The notes under the pieces were generated by a model that did no database searches, was not told the DNA's origin, and saw nothing but the letters and a program-made list of their open reading frames with translations. From assembly GCF_017303275.1 (NCBI RefSeq), contig NZ_JAFKOJ010000005.1, positions 124,001 to 188,000 of the forward strand: a stretch of 64,000 nt of DNA, given 5' to 3'. The position numbers and the translations under genes are program-made. This stretch comes from Bacillus sp. NTK034 (GTDB lineage Bacteria > Bacillota > Bacilli > Bacillales > Cytobacillaceae). Position 1 is the stretch's first letter; each line of letters begins with the position of its first letter. Of this stretch, positions 42,996 through 49,970 are shown piece after piece.

Positions 42996-43411
42996 GCTTT
43001 ATTCACCTTCCGTATATTTTCATCATTTTCATCAAGCCATTCAAGATTTTTAAACAGCTCATCCCTGCTATATTCCGCCAGTTCAAAATTATTGGTCATG
43101 ATAATCGCTTCGGTTGGGCAGACCTCTGTGCACAAGTCGCAAAGAATGCAAATTTCGAAATTGATATCATAGGTATCAATAATTTTTCCCTTTTTGGCAG
43201 GGTCCGGATGCTTTTTGCCTGTAAGCTGGATACAATCGGTTGGACAAATATTTGCACACTGATTGCACACGATGCACTTTTCAGGATAAAACTTTTGAAT
43301 TCCCCTGAACCGGTCCGGAAGCGGAAGAGGTTCATTCGGATAGTCATAGGTTACCTTTTTGCGTGTCAGGTTTTTTAGGGTATACGATAATCCTTTCGCT
43401 AAACCAAGCAT
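42992..43411 (-). CDS. nuoI: NADH-quinone oxidoreductase subunit I (2x[4Fe-4S])
   Basis: A 139-residue peripheral subunit with two CxxCxxCxxxCP clusters: Cys46, 49, 52, 56 and Cys88, 91, 94, 98. These carry electrons (clusters N6a and N6b) towards NuoB. AAGGGGTG lies 7 nt before the ATG. A roughly 117-bp palindromic repeat fills the gap between this gene and nuoH. Confidence 0.96.
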   Translation of the reverse strand: MLGLAKGLSYTLKNLTRKKVTYDYPNEPLPLPDRFRGIQKFYPEKCIVCNQCANICPTDCIQLTGKKHPDPAKKGKIIDTYDINFEICILCDLCTEVCPTEAIIMTNNFELAEYSRDELFKNLEWLDENDENIRKVNKA

Positions 43412-43436
43412 GTTTTTTCACCCCTTATTTGAAATG

Positions 43437-43553
43437 CGGAAGCGCCTTGCCCACCCCCGACAAGCACAAGACGAGCCCTGCAAGAAGGTGATCTTTCCTT
43501 CTGGAAGGGATTGGCTTGTGACCTCGAGGGGGTAGGCGCTGAAGCTAGACAGT
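43437..43553. repeat. Imperfect palindromic intergenic repeat, copy 1 (inside nuo)
   Basis: The element begins GCGGAAGCGCCTTG and ends GGCGCTGAAGCTAGACA, with an internal inverted segment (CAAGCACAAG / GGCTTGTGACC) and a central AAGGTGATCTTTCCTT. It is the reverse-oriented relative of the copy at 53266-53385. It is not coding; open frames across it are spurious. It separates nuoI from nuoH in the same transcript. Confidence 0.8.
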
Positions 43554-43581
43554 TCTCGAAGTTTTATAGGCCGGTCCTCAA

Positions 43582-44589
43582 TTAAAATATATTCAGCCAT
43601 TCTTTCAGCAAAGCTGTTAAGAAAATATTCGCAAGCGCAACCGGCAGCAGAACCTTCCAGCCAAATTCCATGAGCTGGTCTGCACGAAGGCGCGGGAATG
43701 TGACACGGAACCAAACCAAGATAAAGATGACAGCCGTAAACTTAATCGCAAACCAAACGGCACCCGGAATGAATTCCAGGAAAGGAAGCGGCAGCCATCC
43801 GCCAAGGAATAATACGGTTGTCAATGAAGCCATTGCAAAGAAATATACATATTCCGCAAGCATGAAGAACGCCCAGCGGAAGCCGGAATATTCAACATGG
43901 AAACCTGCGACCAGCTCTGATTCCGCCTCAGGCAAATCAAATGGAACACGGTTCAGCTCCGCTGTTGAAGCAATCAGGAATACGATAAAAGCGATTGGCT
44001 GCCAAATGATGAACCAGCCATTTTTTTGCGCTTCCACGATCTCATTAAGGTTTAAGCTGCCTGTTAAAAGGATAATGCCTAATACAGACATAACGAGTGG
44101 AATCTCATAAGAAATCATCTGGGCCGCGGCACGCATTCCGCCTAGCAAAGCATATTTATTATTGGAAGCCCATGCTCCGGTGACAATACCGACTGTTGTC
44201 AGCCCGGAAATGGCGATATAATACAGCAATCCAACTCCAATATCAGCAAACTGAAGTTTATCTGTAAAAGGAATCGTCGCCAGCACCATAAATGCTGGTG
44301 CAAATGCAATAACTGGTGCAAGTATAAACAATGGCCTGTCTGCCAGCTTAGGGATGGTGTCTTCTTTTAATAAAAGCTTCAATACATCAGCAACGGTCTG
44401 CAGCAGCCCCCAGCGGCCGCCGACCTGATTCGGGCCATGGCGCAGCTGCATAAATCCCATGACTTTACGTTCTGCCAGAATGGCGTAAGTAACAAATCCC
44501 AAAACGACTAATAGCAAAACGGTGGCAAGCAAGAAGAAAATGCCGAAATTCAGCAAACCTGCTTCGGAATAGAGAAGTTCTTCTACCAT
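43582..44589 (-). CDS. nuoH: NADH-quinone oxidoreductase subunit H
   Basis: A 335-residue subunit with eight membrane segments that forms the quinone entry site with NuoB and NuoD. Signatures visible are ERKVMGFMQLRHGPNQVG and AELNRVPFDLPEAESELVAG, the conserved acidic loop. It starts one base inside the nuoD stop (TAATG), with GGAGGTGG upstream. Confidence 0.96.
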   Translation of the reverse strand: MVEELLYSEAGLLNFGIFFLLATVLLLVVLGFVTYAILAERKVMGFMQLRHGPNQVGGRWGLLQTVADVLKLLLKEDTIPKLADRPLFILAPVIAFAPAFMVLATIPFTDKLQFADIGVGLLYYIAISGLTTVGIVTGAWASNNKYALLGGMRAAAQMISYEIPLVMSVLGIILLTGSLNLNEIVEAQKNGWFIIWQPIAFIVFLIASTAELNRVPFDLPEAESELVAGFHVEYSGFRWAFFMLAEYVYFFAMASLTTVLFLGGWLPLPFLEFIPGAVWFAIKFTAVIFILVWFRVTFPRLRADQLMEFGWKVLLPVALANIFLTALLKEWLNIF

Positions 44590-45689
44590 TAACCGTCCAC
44601 CTCCCCAAGGACAATATCAATTGCCCCTAAAATAGCAATTAAGTTCGCAATGTTTTCGCCTTCAAGCAATTTAGGGAGAATTTGAAGATTATAGAATGAT
44701 GGCCTCCGGAATTTTAACCGGTATGGCTCTTTCTTTCCATCACTCGCGATATAGCAGCCGATTTCTCCCCGTGGAGACTCAATTCTAACAAACCCTTCCC
44801 CTTTAGGCGCTTTAATGATTTTCGGCACTTTTGCCAGAATATCGCCTTCTGAAGGGAATTGCTCAACAGCCTGTTCAAGGATTTTTAATGATTCTTCAAT
44901 TTCCTGCATGCGCACATGATAACGGGCCCATGCATCCCCGCCGTCCTGTACGGCAACTTCGAAATCGAAGCGGTCATAGATAGAGTATGGCTCATCTTTG
45001 CGGAGATCCCATTTCACGCCTGTACAGCGGAGATTTGCACCGCTCAGAGAGTAGTTTAAAGCATCCTCTTTCGTATACTTTCCTACCCCTTTGACACGGT
45101 TCATGAAAATTTCATTTCCTGTTACAAGCTGATGATAACCTTTCAGCTGTTCACGCATATAGGGAACAAACTCTCTTACTTTATCAATCCAGCCTTCAGG
45201 AGCATCCCATTTTACACCGCCGACACGCATATAGTTAAACGTTAAGCGGCCCCCGGATATCTCATTCAGCATATTGATAATCATTTCACGCTCTCTGAAT
45301 GCATACAGGAATGGGCTTGTCGCTCCAATATCCAGCAAATATGTACCCCACCATACGAGATGGCTGGCAATCCGGCCAAGTTCCATGGTGATCACACGCA
45401 GATATTCGGCCCGCTCCGGAATTTCAAGGTCCATCATCGTTTCAACCGCGTGGACAAGGATATAATTATTCGTCATGGCTGCAAGATAATCCATTCGGTC
45501 TGTATAAGGAATAATTTGCGTATACTGCAGGTTTTCAGCTAATTTCTCCGTTCCGCGGTGCAGATAACCGATGACCGGTTTCGCCTCTTTGATGATTTCA
45601 CCGTCAATTTTCAGAACAAGGCGGAAAACACCGTGTGTACTTGGATGCTGAGGTCCAACATTCAATAGCATTTCTTCGGTTCGCAGCAT
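44589..45689 (-). CDS. nuoD: NADH-quinone oxidoreductase subunit D (49 kDa)
   Basis: A 366-residue peripheral subunit of the quinone-binding module, related to the large subunit of NiFe hydrogenases. The opening NVGPQHPSTHGVFRLVL holds the conserved quinone-site histidine, and RGEIGCYIASDG is the C-terminal signature. GGAGGTG lies upstream of the ATG. It is separate from NuoC (not fused), following it by 3 nt. Confidence 0.96.
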   Translation of the reverse strand: MLRTEEMLLNVGPQHPSTHGVFRLVLKIDGEIIKEAKPVIGYLHRGTEKLAENLQYTQIIPYTDRMDYLAAMTNNYILVHAVETMMDLEIPERAEYLRVITMELGRIASHLVWWGTYLLDIGATSPFLYAFREREMIINMLNEISGGRLTFNYMRVGGVKWDAPEGWIDKVREFVPYMREQLKGYHQLVTGNEIFMNRVKGVGKYTKEDALNYSLSGANLRCTGVKWDLRKDEPYSIYDRFDFEVAVQDGGDAWARYHVRMQEIEESLKILEQAVEQFPSEGDILAKVPKIIKAPKGEGFVRIESPRGEIGCYIASDGKKEPYRLKFRRPSFYNLQILPKLLEGENIANLIAILGAIDIVLGEVDG

Positions 45690-45692
45690 TGG

Positions 45693-46730
45693 TTACACCT
45701 CCACATCGTACGGTTCATAGTCTTTGCGCAGCGGATGCCCGATCCAGTCTTCCCCAAGCATAATCCGATATAAATTAGGGTGGCCCTTGAACTGAATGCC
45801 CAGCAAATCATACGTTTCACATTCCGGCCAATCCGCTCCAGCCCATAACGGCTGCAGAGAATCAATTTCCGGCTTATCGCGGTCAATTTTAACCTTAAGG
45901 GCTACAGATTGGCGCTTTTTGTATGAGTATAAATGAGCATACACTTCCATATGCGTCTCAAAATCAGTGCCATGAAGCTCTGATAGGTAATCAAAACCAA
46001 GTTGTTCATTATATTTCAGGAATTCTGCCAATTTAAAATATGATTCAGCCTTGGCAACTAAAGTAGGCACATCCTTGGAAAGATCATTAATATAGTACTC
46101 TTCAAGAACGTCAGCACCAAGATTCTCTTCAATTACCTTTACATATTTATCAAGATAAGGCTGATTAACGGATGGCGCTTTTTCTGCAGCCGGTTCAGTG
46201 TCTGCCTTGCTTCCGGCAGCTTTTGCCTTTGCGGCAGCTGCGGCGGCGGCCTTTGCTTTTGCGGCTGCGATTGCCTTGGCCTTTTCATCATCAGCTGATC
46301 CGCCAGCTTTGCCTGCCGCAGCTAATTTTGCTTTTGCTGCAGCGGCGGCTTTCGCCTTTGCAGCTGAAATGGCTTTAGCTTTTTCGTCATCCCCGCCAGC
46401 CTGTTTTGCTTGAGCAGCGGCTTTCGCCTTAGCTGCTGCTGCAGCCTTTGCTTTTGCGGCGGCAGCGGCTTTTTGCTTGGCGATGTCTATGTCTTCTGCT
46501 GGTGATTCTTCCTTCGCTTCGCCCTGCTCTTTCGCTTTCATCTTTGCCAGGGCTGCAGCCTTCGCCTTCGCGGCGGCGGCGGCTTTTTGCTTGGCCAGAT
46601 CCAAGTCTTCTGCTGGCGATTCTTCCTTCGCTTCACCCTGCTCTTTCGCCTTCATTTTAGCCAGTGCTGCTGCCTTCGCTTTAGCTGCTGCTTCTTTTTT
46701 CAGCTGTTCAAGATCTTTTTCTCCGCTCAT
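45693..46730 (-). CDS. nuoC: NADH-quinone oxidoreductase subunit C with an Ala/Lys-rich extension
   Basis: A 345-residue protein of which only the last 155 residues (about 190-345) form the 30-kDa NuoC domain, ending in ECETYDLLGIQFKGHPNLYRI and the KDYEPYD tail. Residues about 13-185 are low-complexity AAAKAKA helix, with a 38-residue tandem duplication (LAKMKAKEQGEAKEESPAED at 23 and 61) and a second 33-residue near-repeat (DDEKAKAI at 114 and 147). Normal NuoC is under 200 residues. GAAGGTG precedes the ATG. The extension may be a long charged helix anchoring other proteins. Confidence 0.93.
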   Translation of the reverse strand: MSGEKDLEQLKKEAAAKAKAAALAKMKAKEQGEAKEESPAEDLDLAKQKAAAAAKAKAAALAKMKAKEQGEAKEESPAEDIDIAKQKAAAAAKAKAAAAAKAKAAAQAKQAGGDDEKAKAISAAKAKAAAAAKAKLAAAGKAGGSADDEKAKAIAAAKAKAAAAAAAKAKAAGSKADTEPAAEKAPSVNQPYLDKYVKVIEENLGADVLEEYYINDLSKDVPTLVAKAESYFKLAEFLKYNEQLGFDYLSELHGTDFETHMEVYAHLYSYKKRQSVALKVKIDRDKPEIDSLQPLWAGADWPECETYDLLGIQFKGHPNLYRIMLGEDWIGHPLRKDYEPYDVEV

Positions 46731-46733
46731 AGG

Positions 46734-47246
46734 TTAGATCACCTTCTTCCCAGTCTTAGCCTCATAACGGATTTTTTCTTTTAGTTTATTAATTCCATAA
46801 ATCAATGCTGCCGGGTTCGGCGGGCATCCTGGTATGTATACATCAACAGGGACAATCTGGTCGACCCCTTTTACAACTGAGTAAGATTTTACGTATGGCC
46901 CGCCCGCAGTTGCACATGAGCCCATCGCAATCACCCATTTTGGTTCAGGCATCTGATCGTAAAGACGGCGGACAATTGGCGCCATTTTCTTTGTTACTGT
47001 ACCTGAAACAATCATGACATCAGACTGGCGGGGAGATGTACGGAAAAAAGATCCGAAACGGTCCAAATCGTAGTGCGATGAACCTACACCCATCATTTCA
47101 ATGGCACAGCAAGCAAGCCCGAAGGTCATTGGCCACAATGAATTACTCCGCGCCCACGCTTTAATCTGTTCCAAAGTTGCCATAAACACATTTCGCTGCA
47201 GTTCTTCCATTTCTTCTGGTGTAATATTATCCAACTTTAAATCCAT
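46734..47246 (-). CDS. nuoB: NADH-quinone oxidoreductase subunit B (cluster N2)
   Basis: A 170-residue subunit that binds the terminal [4Fe-4S] cluster N2, which donates electrons to quinone. The ligands are Cys46, Cys47 (LACCAIEMM), Cys111 (GSCATAGG) and Cys141 (PGCPPNP). I use the ATG at 47244-47246, with GAAGGTG upstream; a reading 7 codons longer has no ribosome site. It overlaps nuoA by 10 nt. Confidence 0.96.
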   Translation of the reverse strand: MDLKLDNITPEEMEELQRNVFMATLEQIKAWARSNSLWPMTFGLACCAIEMMGVGSSHYDLDRFGSFFRTSPRQSDVMIVSGTVTKKMAPIVRRLYDQMPEPKWVIAMGSCATAGGPYVKSYSVVKGVDQIVPVDVYIPGCPPNPAALIYGINKLKEKIRYEAKTGKKVI

Positions 47247-47611
47247 TTCAGCACCTTCTTTTTCCATGCATAAACAAGTCCAATTACTAGCATAAATACA
47301 AAAATCAGCATCTCAATCAATGCAAAAATCCCAAGTTTCTCATAGGCCACAGCCCACGGATACAAAAATACAGTCTCTACATCAAAAATGACAAACATCA
47401 GGGCAAAAATATAATAGCGGACATTGAACTGCACCCTCGAATCATGGAATGGCTCAATCCCGCTCTCATATGTGGTATACTTCGTATCATATGGCTTATA
47501 GGGCCGCAAAAGCTTGCCCAAAAACAAAGCCACCACAGGCAGTAAAACTCCCAGGCACAAAAACACAAAAACTATCAAATAGTTATTCTGATATAAATTC
47601 CAAAGCTCCAT
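47237..47611 (-). CDS. nuoA: NADH-quinone oxidoreductase subunit A
   Basis: A 124-residue subunit with three membrane segments and the signature [20 protein letters not shown] followed by [13 protein letters not shown]. The ATG at 47609-47611 is used, with GGAGGGG 6 nt upstream; the TTG five codons earlier overlaps that site. It is the first gene of the 11-gene operon, behind a sigma-A promoter and a Rex-like operator. Confidence 0.95.
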   Translation of the reverse strand: MELWNLYQNNYLIVFVFLCLGVLLPVVALFLGKLLRPYKPYDTKYTTYESGIEPFHDSRVQFNVRYYIFALMFVIFDVETVFLYPWAVAYEKLGIFALIEMLIFVFMLVIGLVYAWKKKVLKWI

Positions 47612-47626
47612 GCCCATCCCCTCCAA

Positions 47627-47644
47627 TGCTGAAAATTTTCACAA
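47627..47644. promoter_or_regulatory. Rex-like operator before nuoA
   Basis: On the coding strand TTGTGAAAATTTTCAGCA matches the Rex site (TTGTGAA-N4-TTCACAA) fully in its left half and in 5 of 7 positions in its right half. It lies between the -10 and the nuoA ribosome site, where a NADH-sensing repressor could block transcription. Confidence 0.5.
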
Positions 47645-47667
47645 CATTTAAACATGTAACCGTAACC

Positions 47668-47696
47668 ATTATACACCCTACTCCCACATGTGTCGA
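47668..47696 (-). promoter_or_regulatory. Sigma-A promoter of the nuo operon
   Basis: On the minus strand -35 TCGACA (47691-47696) and -10 TATAAT (47668-47673) have 17-bp spacing. The -35 lies in a perfect 12-bp palindrome, TGTGTCGACACA (47689-47700). Confidence 0.7.
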
Positions 47697-48028
47697 CACA
47701 ACCTCATACTATTATTGGAAATTATCGCTGGCGTCAAATCGAATCGCCGAGAAAGAGAATTTACATACGCATTTGTAAGCAAGTAACACACCTTCACTAG
47801 ATTATATGAGCTTGCCCCCAGTCGATATCCATTAAATTCTTCTTTATTATTCATCTACCATTAAAAATGAAACTTACTGCTTTGTCAGTGAGATATCTAA
47901 CACCTTAGGAGGATTTTTCATTAACAACTCACTTATATACCTTTTTATTTCTAAAAGTATGACACTTCTTATGCTGTAACTTCTTATATATATGCTGTTT
48001 ATTAAAATAAAACCTTGTTCCTCAAGTT

Positions 48029-48159
48029 TTTCGGTCAATTTCCAGCATTTATCGGTCAAATTAGAATTTTATCGGTCAGAATTTGTATTTTATCGGCTGG
48101 TTCTCCTCTTTTATAGGTCACTTTTCCGATTTATCGGTCAGTTCCTGTTCTATCAACAT
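48029..48159. repeat. Array B of a TATCGGTCA-like motif at a 19-21 bp pitch
   Basis: Copies start at 48029, 48050, 48070, 48091, 48112, 48132 and, degenerate, 48151: TTTCGGTCA, TATCGGTCA, TATCGGTCA, TATCGGCTG, TATAGGTCA, TATCGGTCA and TATCAACAT. All are on the same strand, and intervening 11-12 nt are not conserved. On the other strand an open frame reads them as repeated LTDK words, but it has no ribosome site. Confidence 0.8.
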
Positions 48160-48411
48160 TACAGCATTAACATGCTGACAATATAAAACCATATACAAAA
48201 GTTTCTATTTAATCCATCTTAAGGATTAAATATATCAAATATGACCGTTTCTGATGCTTTTTGTTCATCTATTATGAACATTATTATGTTTTGCCATTTC
48301 TTCGTTAATTTCATGAAATGTGCGTAATTGAATTATAACTTCCCTGTTCTTTTTCTCAGAATTTTCTGTGCTAGCATAGAAAATGTCAAACAAGCTATTA
48401 GGAGGCTTAAT

Positions 48412-49128
48412 ATGAAAAAGTATTTTTATTATCTGCTCGCAGCTATAACGATCTGGAGTACAGCAGGTGTGAGCGCACAAGCAGAAGAGGTAACAGTAAA
48501 CAAAGGGGATACCCTGTGGTCCATAGCACAAAAACATGAAGTGTCCGTTCGGGATATAAAAAGCTGGAATGGTCTAACTGGAGATTTGATTCACCCAAAT
48601 GATAAACTTAATGTTTCACCTGAAGAAATATACATAGTAAAATCCGGTGACACTCTCTGGAATATCGCTAAAACATACGGTATTAATGTACATAACCTTA
48701 AAAAATGGAATCAGCTGAACTCAGACCTTATTAAACCTGGTTTAGAGCTTATCATCTATAAAAATGGCTCGGCTAAGGAATCAACGCCTAAAACAGTTGT
48801 AAAAGCGGCTAACACAGAACAGCCTGCAGCTGAAACGGACAAAAGCCTGACTGTCACTGCAACTGCCTATACAGCCAGCTGCGAAGGATGCATCGGCATT
48901 ACAAAAACAGGAGTAAATCTTATCGATAATCCGGATGCAAAAGTAATTGCGGTGGATCCGGACGTCATTCCTTTGGGTTCTAAGGTATTTGTAGAAGGAT
49001 ACGGCTATGCCACTGCCGAGGATATTGGCGGGGGAATTAATGGAAATGAAATTGATGTGTTTATACCTGCCACACCAGATGCAATGCAATGGGGAAGAAA
49101 AGAGGTAAAAGTTACGATTCTGAATTAA
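48412..49128 (+). CDS. LysM-3D domain cell-wall protein (YocH-like)
   Basis: A 238-residue secreted protein: signal peptide (1-23, ending VSAQA), LysM domains at about 26-67 and 71-113, a linker, and a C-terminal 3D domain (about 145-238) with the three conserved aspartates in AVDPDVIPLG, TAEDIGGG and NEIDVFIP. The 3D domain is shared with lytic transglycosylases, and YocH of B. subtilis, a WalR target, has the same layout. AGGAGG lies 6 nt before the ATG at 48412; a longer reading is rejected. It is probably a peptidoglycan hydrolase. Confidence 0.85.
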   Translation: MKKYFYYLLAAITIWSTAGVSAQAEEVTVNKGDTLWSIAQKHEVSVRDIKSWNGLTGDLIHPNDKLNVSPEEIYIVKSGDTLWNIAKTYGINVHNLKKWNQLNSDLIKPGLELIIYKNGSAKESTPKTVVKAANTEQPAAETDKSLTVTATAYTASCEGCIGITKTGVNLIDNPDAKVIAVDPDVIPLGSKVFVEGYGYATAEDIGGGINGNEIDVFIPATPDAMQWGRKEVKVTILN

Positions 49129-49140
49129 ATCCTTTTAACG

Positions 49141-49168
49141 AAGAGGTCTCTCTCAGGGACCTCTTTAA
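49141..49168 (+). terminator. Terminator of the LysM-3D gene
   Basis: AAGAGGTC (49141-49148) pairs with GACCTCTT (49158-49165) around a 9-nt loop, followed by TTAATT. Confidence 0.7.
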
Positions 49169-49189
49169 TTGTGCCATTCATAATAATGG

Positions 49190-49420
49190 CTACTTTTTAA
49201 CCAAGTATATTTCAGACACACGGCAAAATGCTTTTAAAAGATTCTGCATGCATTTTATCCGAATCGCTTCGTCAAATAAAAATACGTTGAATATCTCCGC
49301 TTCAAGCATGATGAAGATTTTCATGGTAGCATCATCCTTATTGCTTATATGATTATTTGTAAAATAGCTGATTAATTCTCTTTCATAATATTCTATCGTT
49401 CCAAATAATACAGTCGACAA
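49190..49420 (-). CDS. Small hypothetical protein
   Basis: A 76-residue protein opening STVLFGTIEYYEREL. AGGGGGTGA precedes the TTG at 49418-49420 (the GTG at 49429 overlaps that site), which supports a real gene. It contains a hydrophobic helix (KIFIMLEAEIFNVFLF) and a basic C-terminus (LVKK). I do not recognise a family. It lies alone between two plus-strand genes. Confidence 0.45.
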   Translation of the reverse strand: MSTVLFGTIEYYERELISYFTNNHISNKDDATMKIFIMLEAEIFNVFLFDEAIRIKCMQNLLKAFCRVSEIYLVKK

Positions 49421-49642
49421 GGAAATCACCCCCTGGTTTTCTCCAACCTTGTCTTTCTTAGCACATGTTGATAATATATGACTCTATTCCGCGGGTTTCA
49501 ACAAAATCTGACACTTTTAACAAAATAGTTAAATTAGTTAAAAAGACCATTCGTTTTTAATATAAATGAAACATGGCTGTTTCCTTTGAAATTATATTTT
49601 GTGATAAAGTTACCTTAAGAGCTTAAATTAGGAGAAATACAT

Positions 49643-49831
49643 ATGACTAAAAACAACTGCCCAGTTATTCAAAAATTCGATGAGCTCGTTAAAAAAAGCA
49701 ATGAGCTCAAAAAAGAACTAGACGTTACTCCTTTTGAAGATAAACAAAAGTTCATGAGCCTTCTCAAAAAGCTCATGACCGTGCATAAGAATTTGGATCA
49801 GTTAACCCTATATGACCAGACAAAGTATTGA
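49643..49831 (+). CDS. Small charged helical protein
   Basis: A 62-residue, Lys/Glu-rich, probably all-helical protein (MTKNNCPVIQKFDELVKKSN). AGGAG lies 8 nt before the ATG and a strong terminator follows the stop, so it is a stand-alone gene. It has no signal peptide and a single Cys near the N-terminus. Family unknown. Confidence 0.65.
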   Translation: MTKNNCPVIQKFDELVKKSNELKKELDVTPFEDKQKFMSLLKKLMTVHKNLDQLTLYDQTKY

Positions 49832-49839
49832 AATACTAC

Positions 49840-49866
49840 AAGGACAGGCCTATGCCTGTCCTTTCT
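49840..49866 (+). terminator. Terminator of the 62-residue protein gene
   Basis: AAGGACAGGC (49840-49849) and GCCTGTCCTT (49854-49863) form a perfect 10-bp stem with a 4-nt loop, followed by TCTTC. Confidence 0.85.
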
Positions 49867-49935
49867 TCATTTGACTATCAACCACTCACCCACCAACATA
49901 TCAACTATCAATAATAAACAATTATATTCATCTAA

Positions 49936-49967
49936 AAACAGGCTGCCCTCCTTGAGGCAGCCTGTTT
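49936..49967 (-). terminator. Terminator of ftsZ
   Basis: AAACAGGCTGCC and GGCAGCCTGTTT (49936-49947 and 49956-49967) form a perfect 12-bp stem with an 8-nt loop. T residues lie at the end of the stem on both strands. Confidence 0.85.
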
Positions 49968-49970
49968 TTA

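Larger units (their letters stand above)
47612..48411. other. 800-bp intergenic region between nuoA and the LysM-3D gene
   Basis: It holds the nuo operator and promoter (47627-47700) and the TATCGGTCA array (48029-48159). The stretch 47700-48020 and the stretch 48160-48400, AT-rich and upstream of the LysM-3D gene, contain no ORF with a ribosome site and no clear RNA gene. Confidence 0.6.

Noticed and set aside
43418-43714. 98-codon frame across the nuoI-nuoH gap
   Set aside because: It runs through the palindromic repeat and the 3' end of nuoH in another frame; composition is not protein-like.
46198-46737. Several plus-strand frames opposite the NuoC extension
   Set aside because: They arise from the GC-rich Ala/Lys codon repeats read backwards and have no ribosome sites.
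47874-48059. 61-codon frame reading repeated LTDK words
   Set aside because: It is the translation of the TATCGGTCA array on the other strand and lacks a start signal.
48029-48159. CRISPR array
   Set aside because: Conserved units are only about 9 bp with 11-12 nt between them, the units are degenerate, and there are no cas genes.
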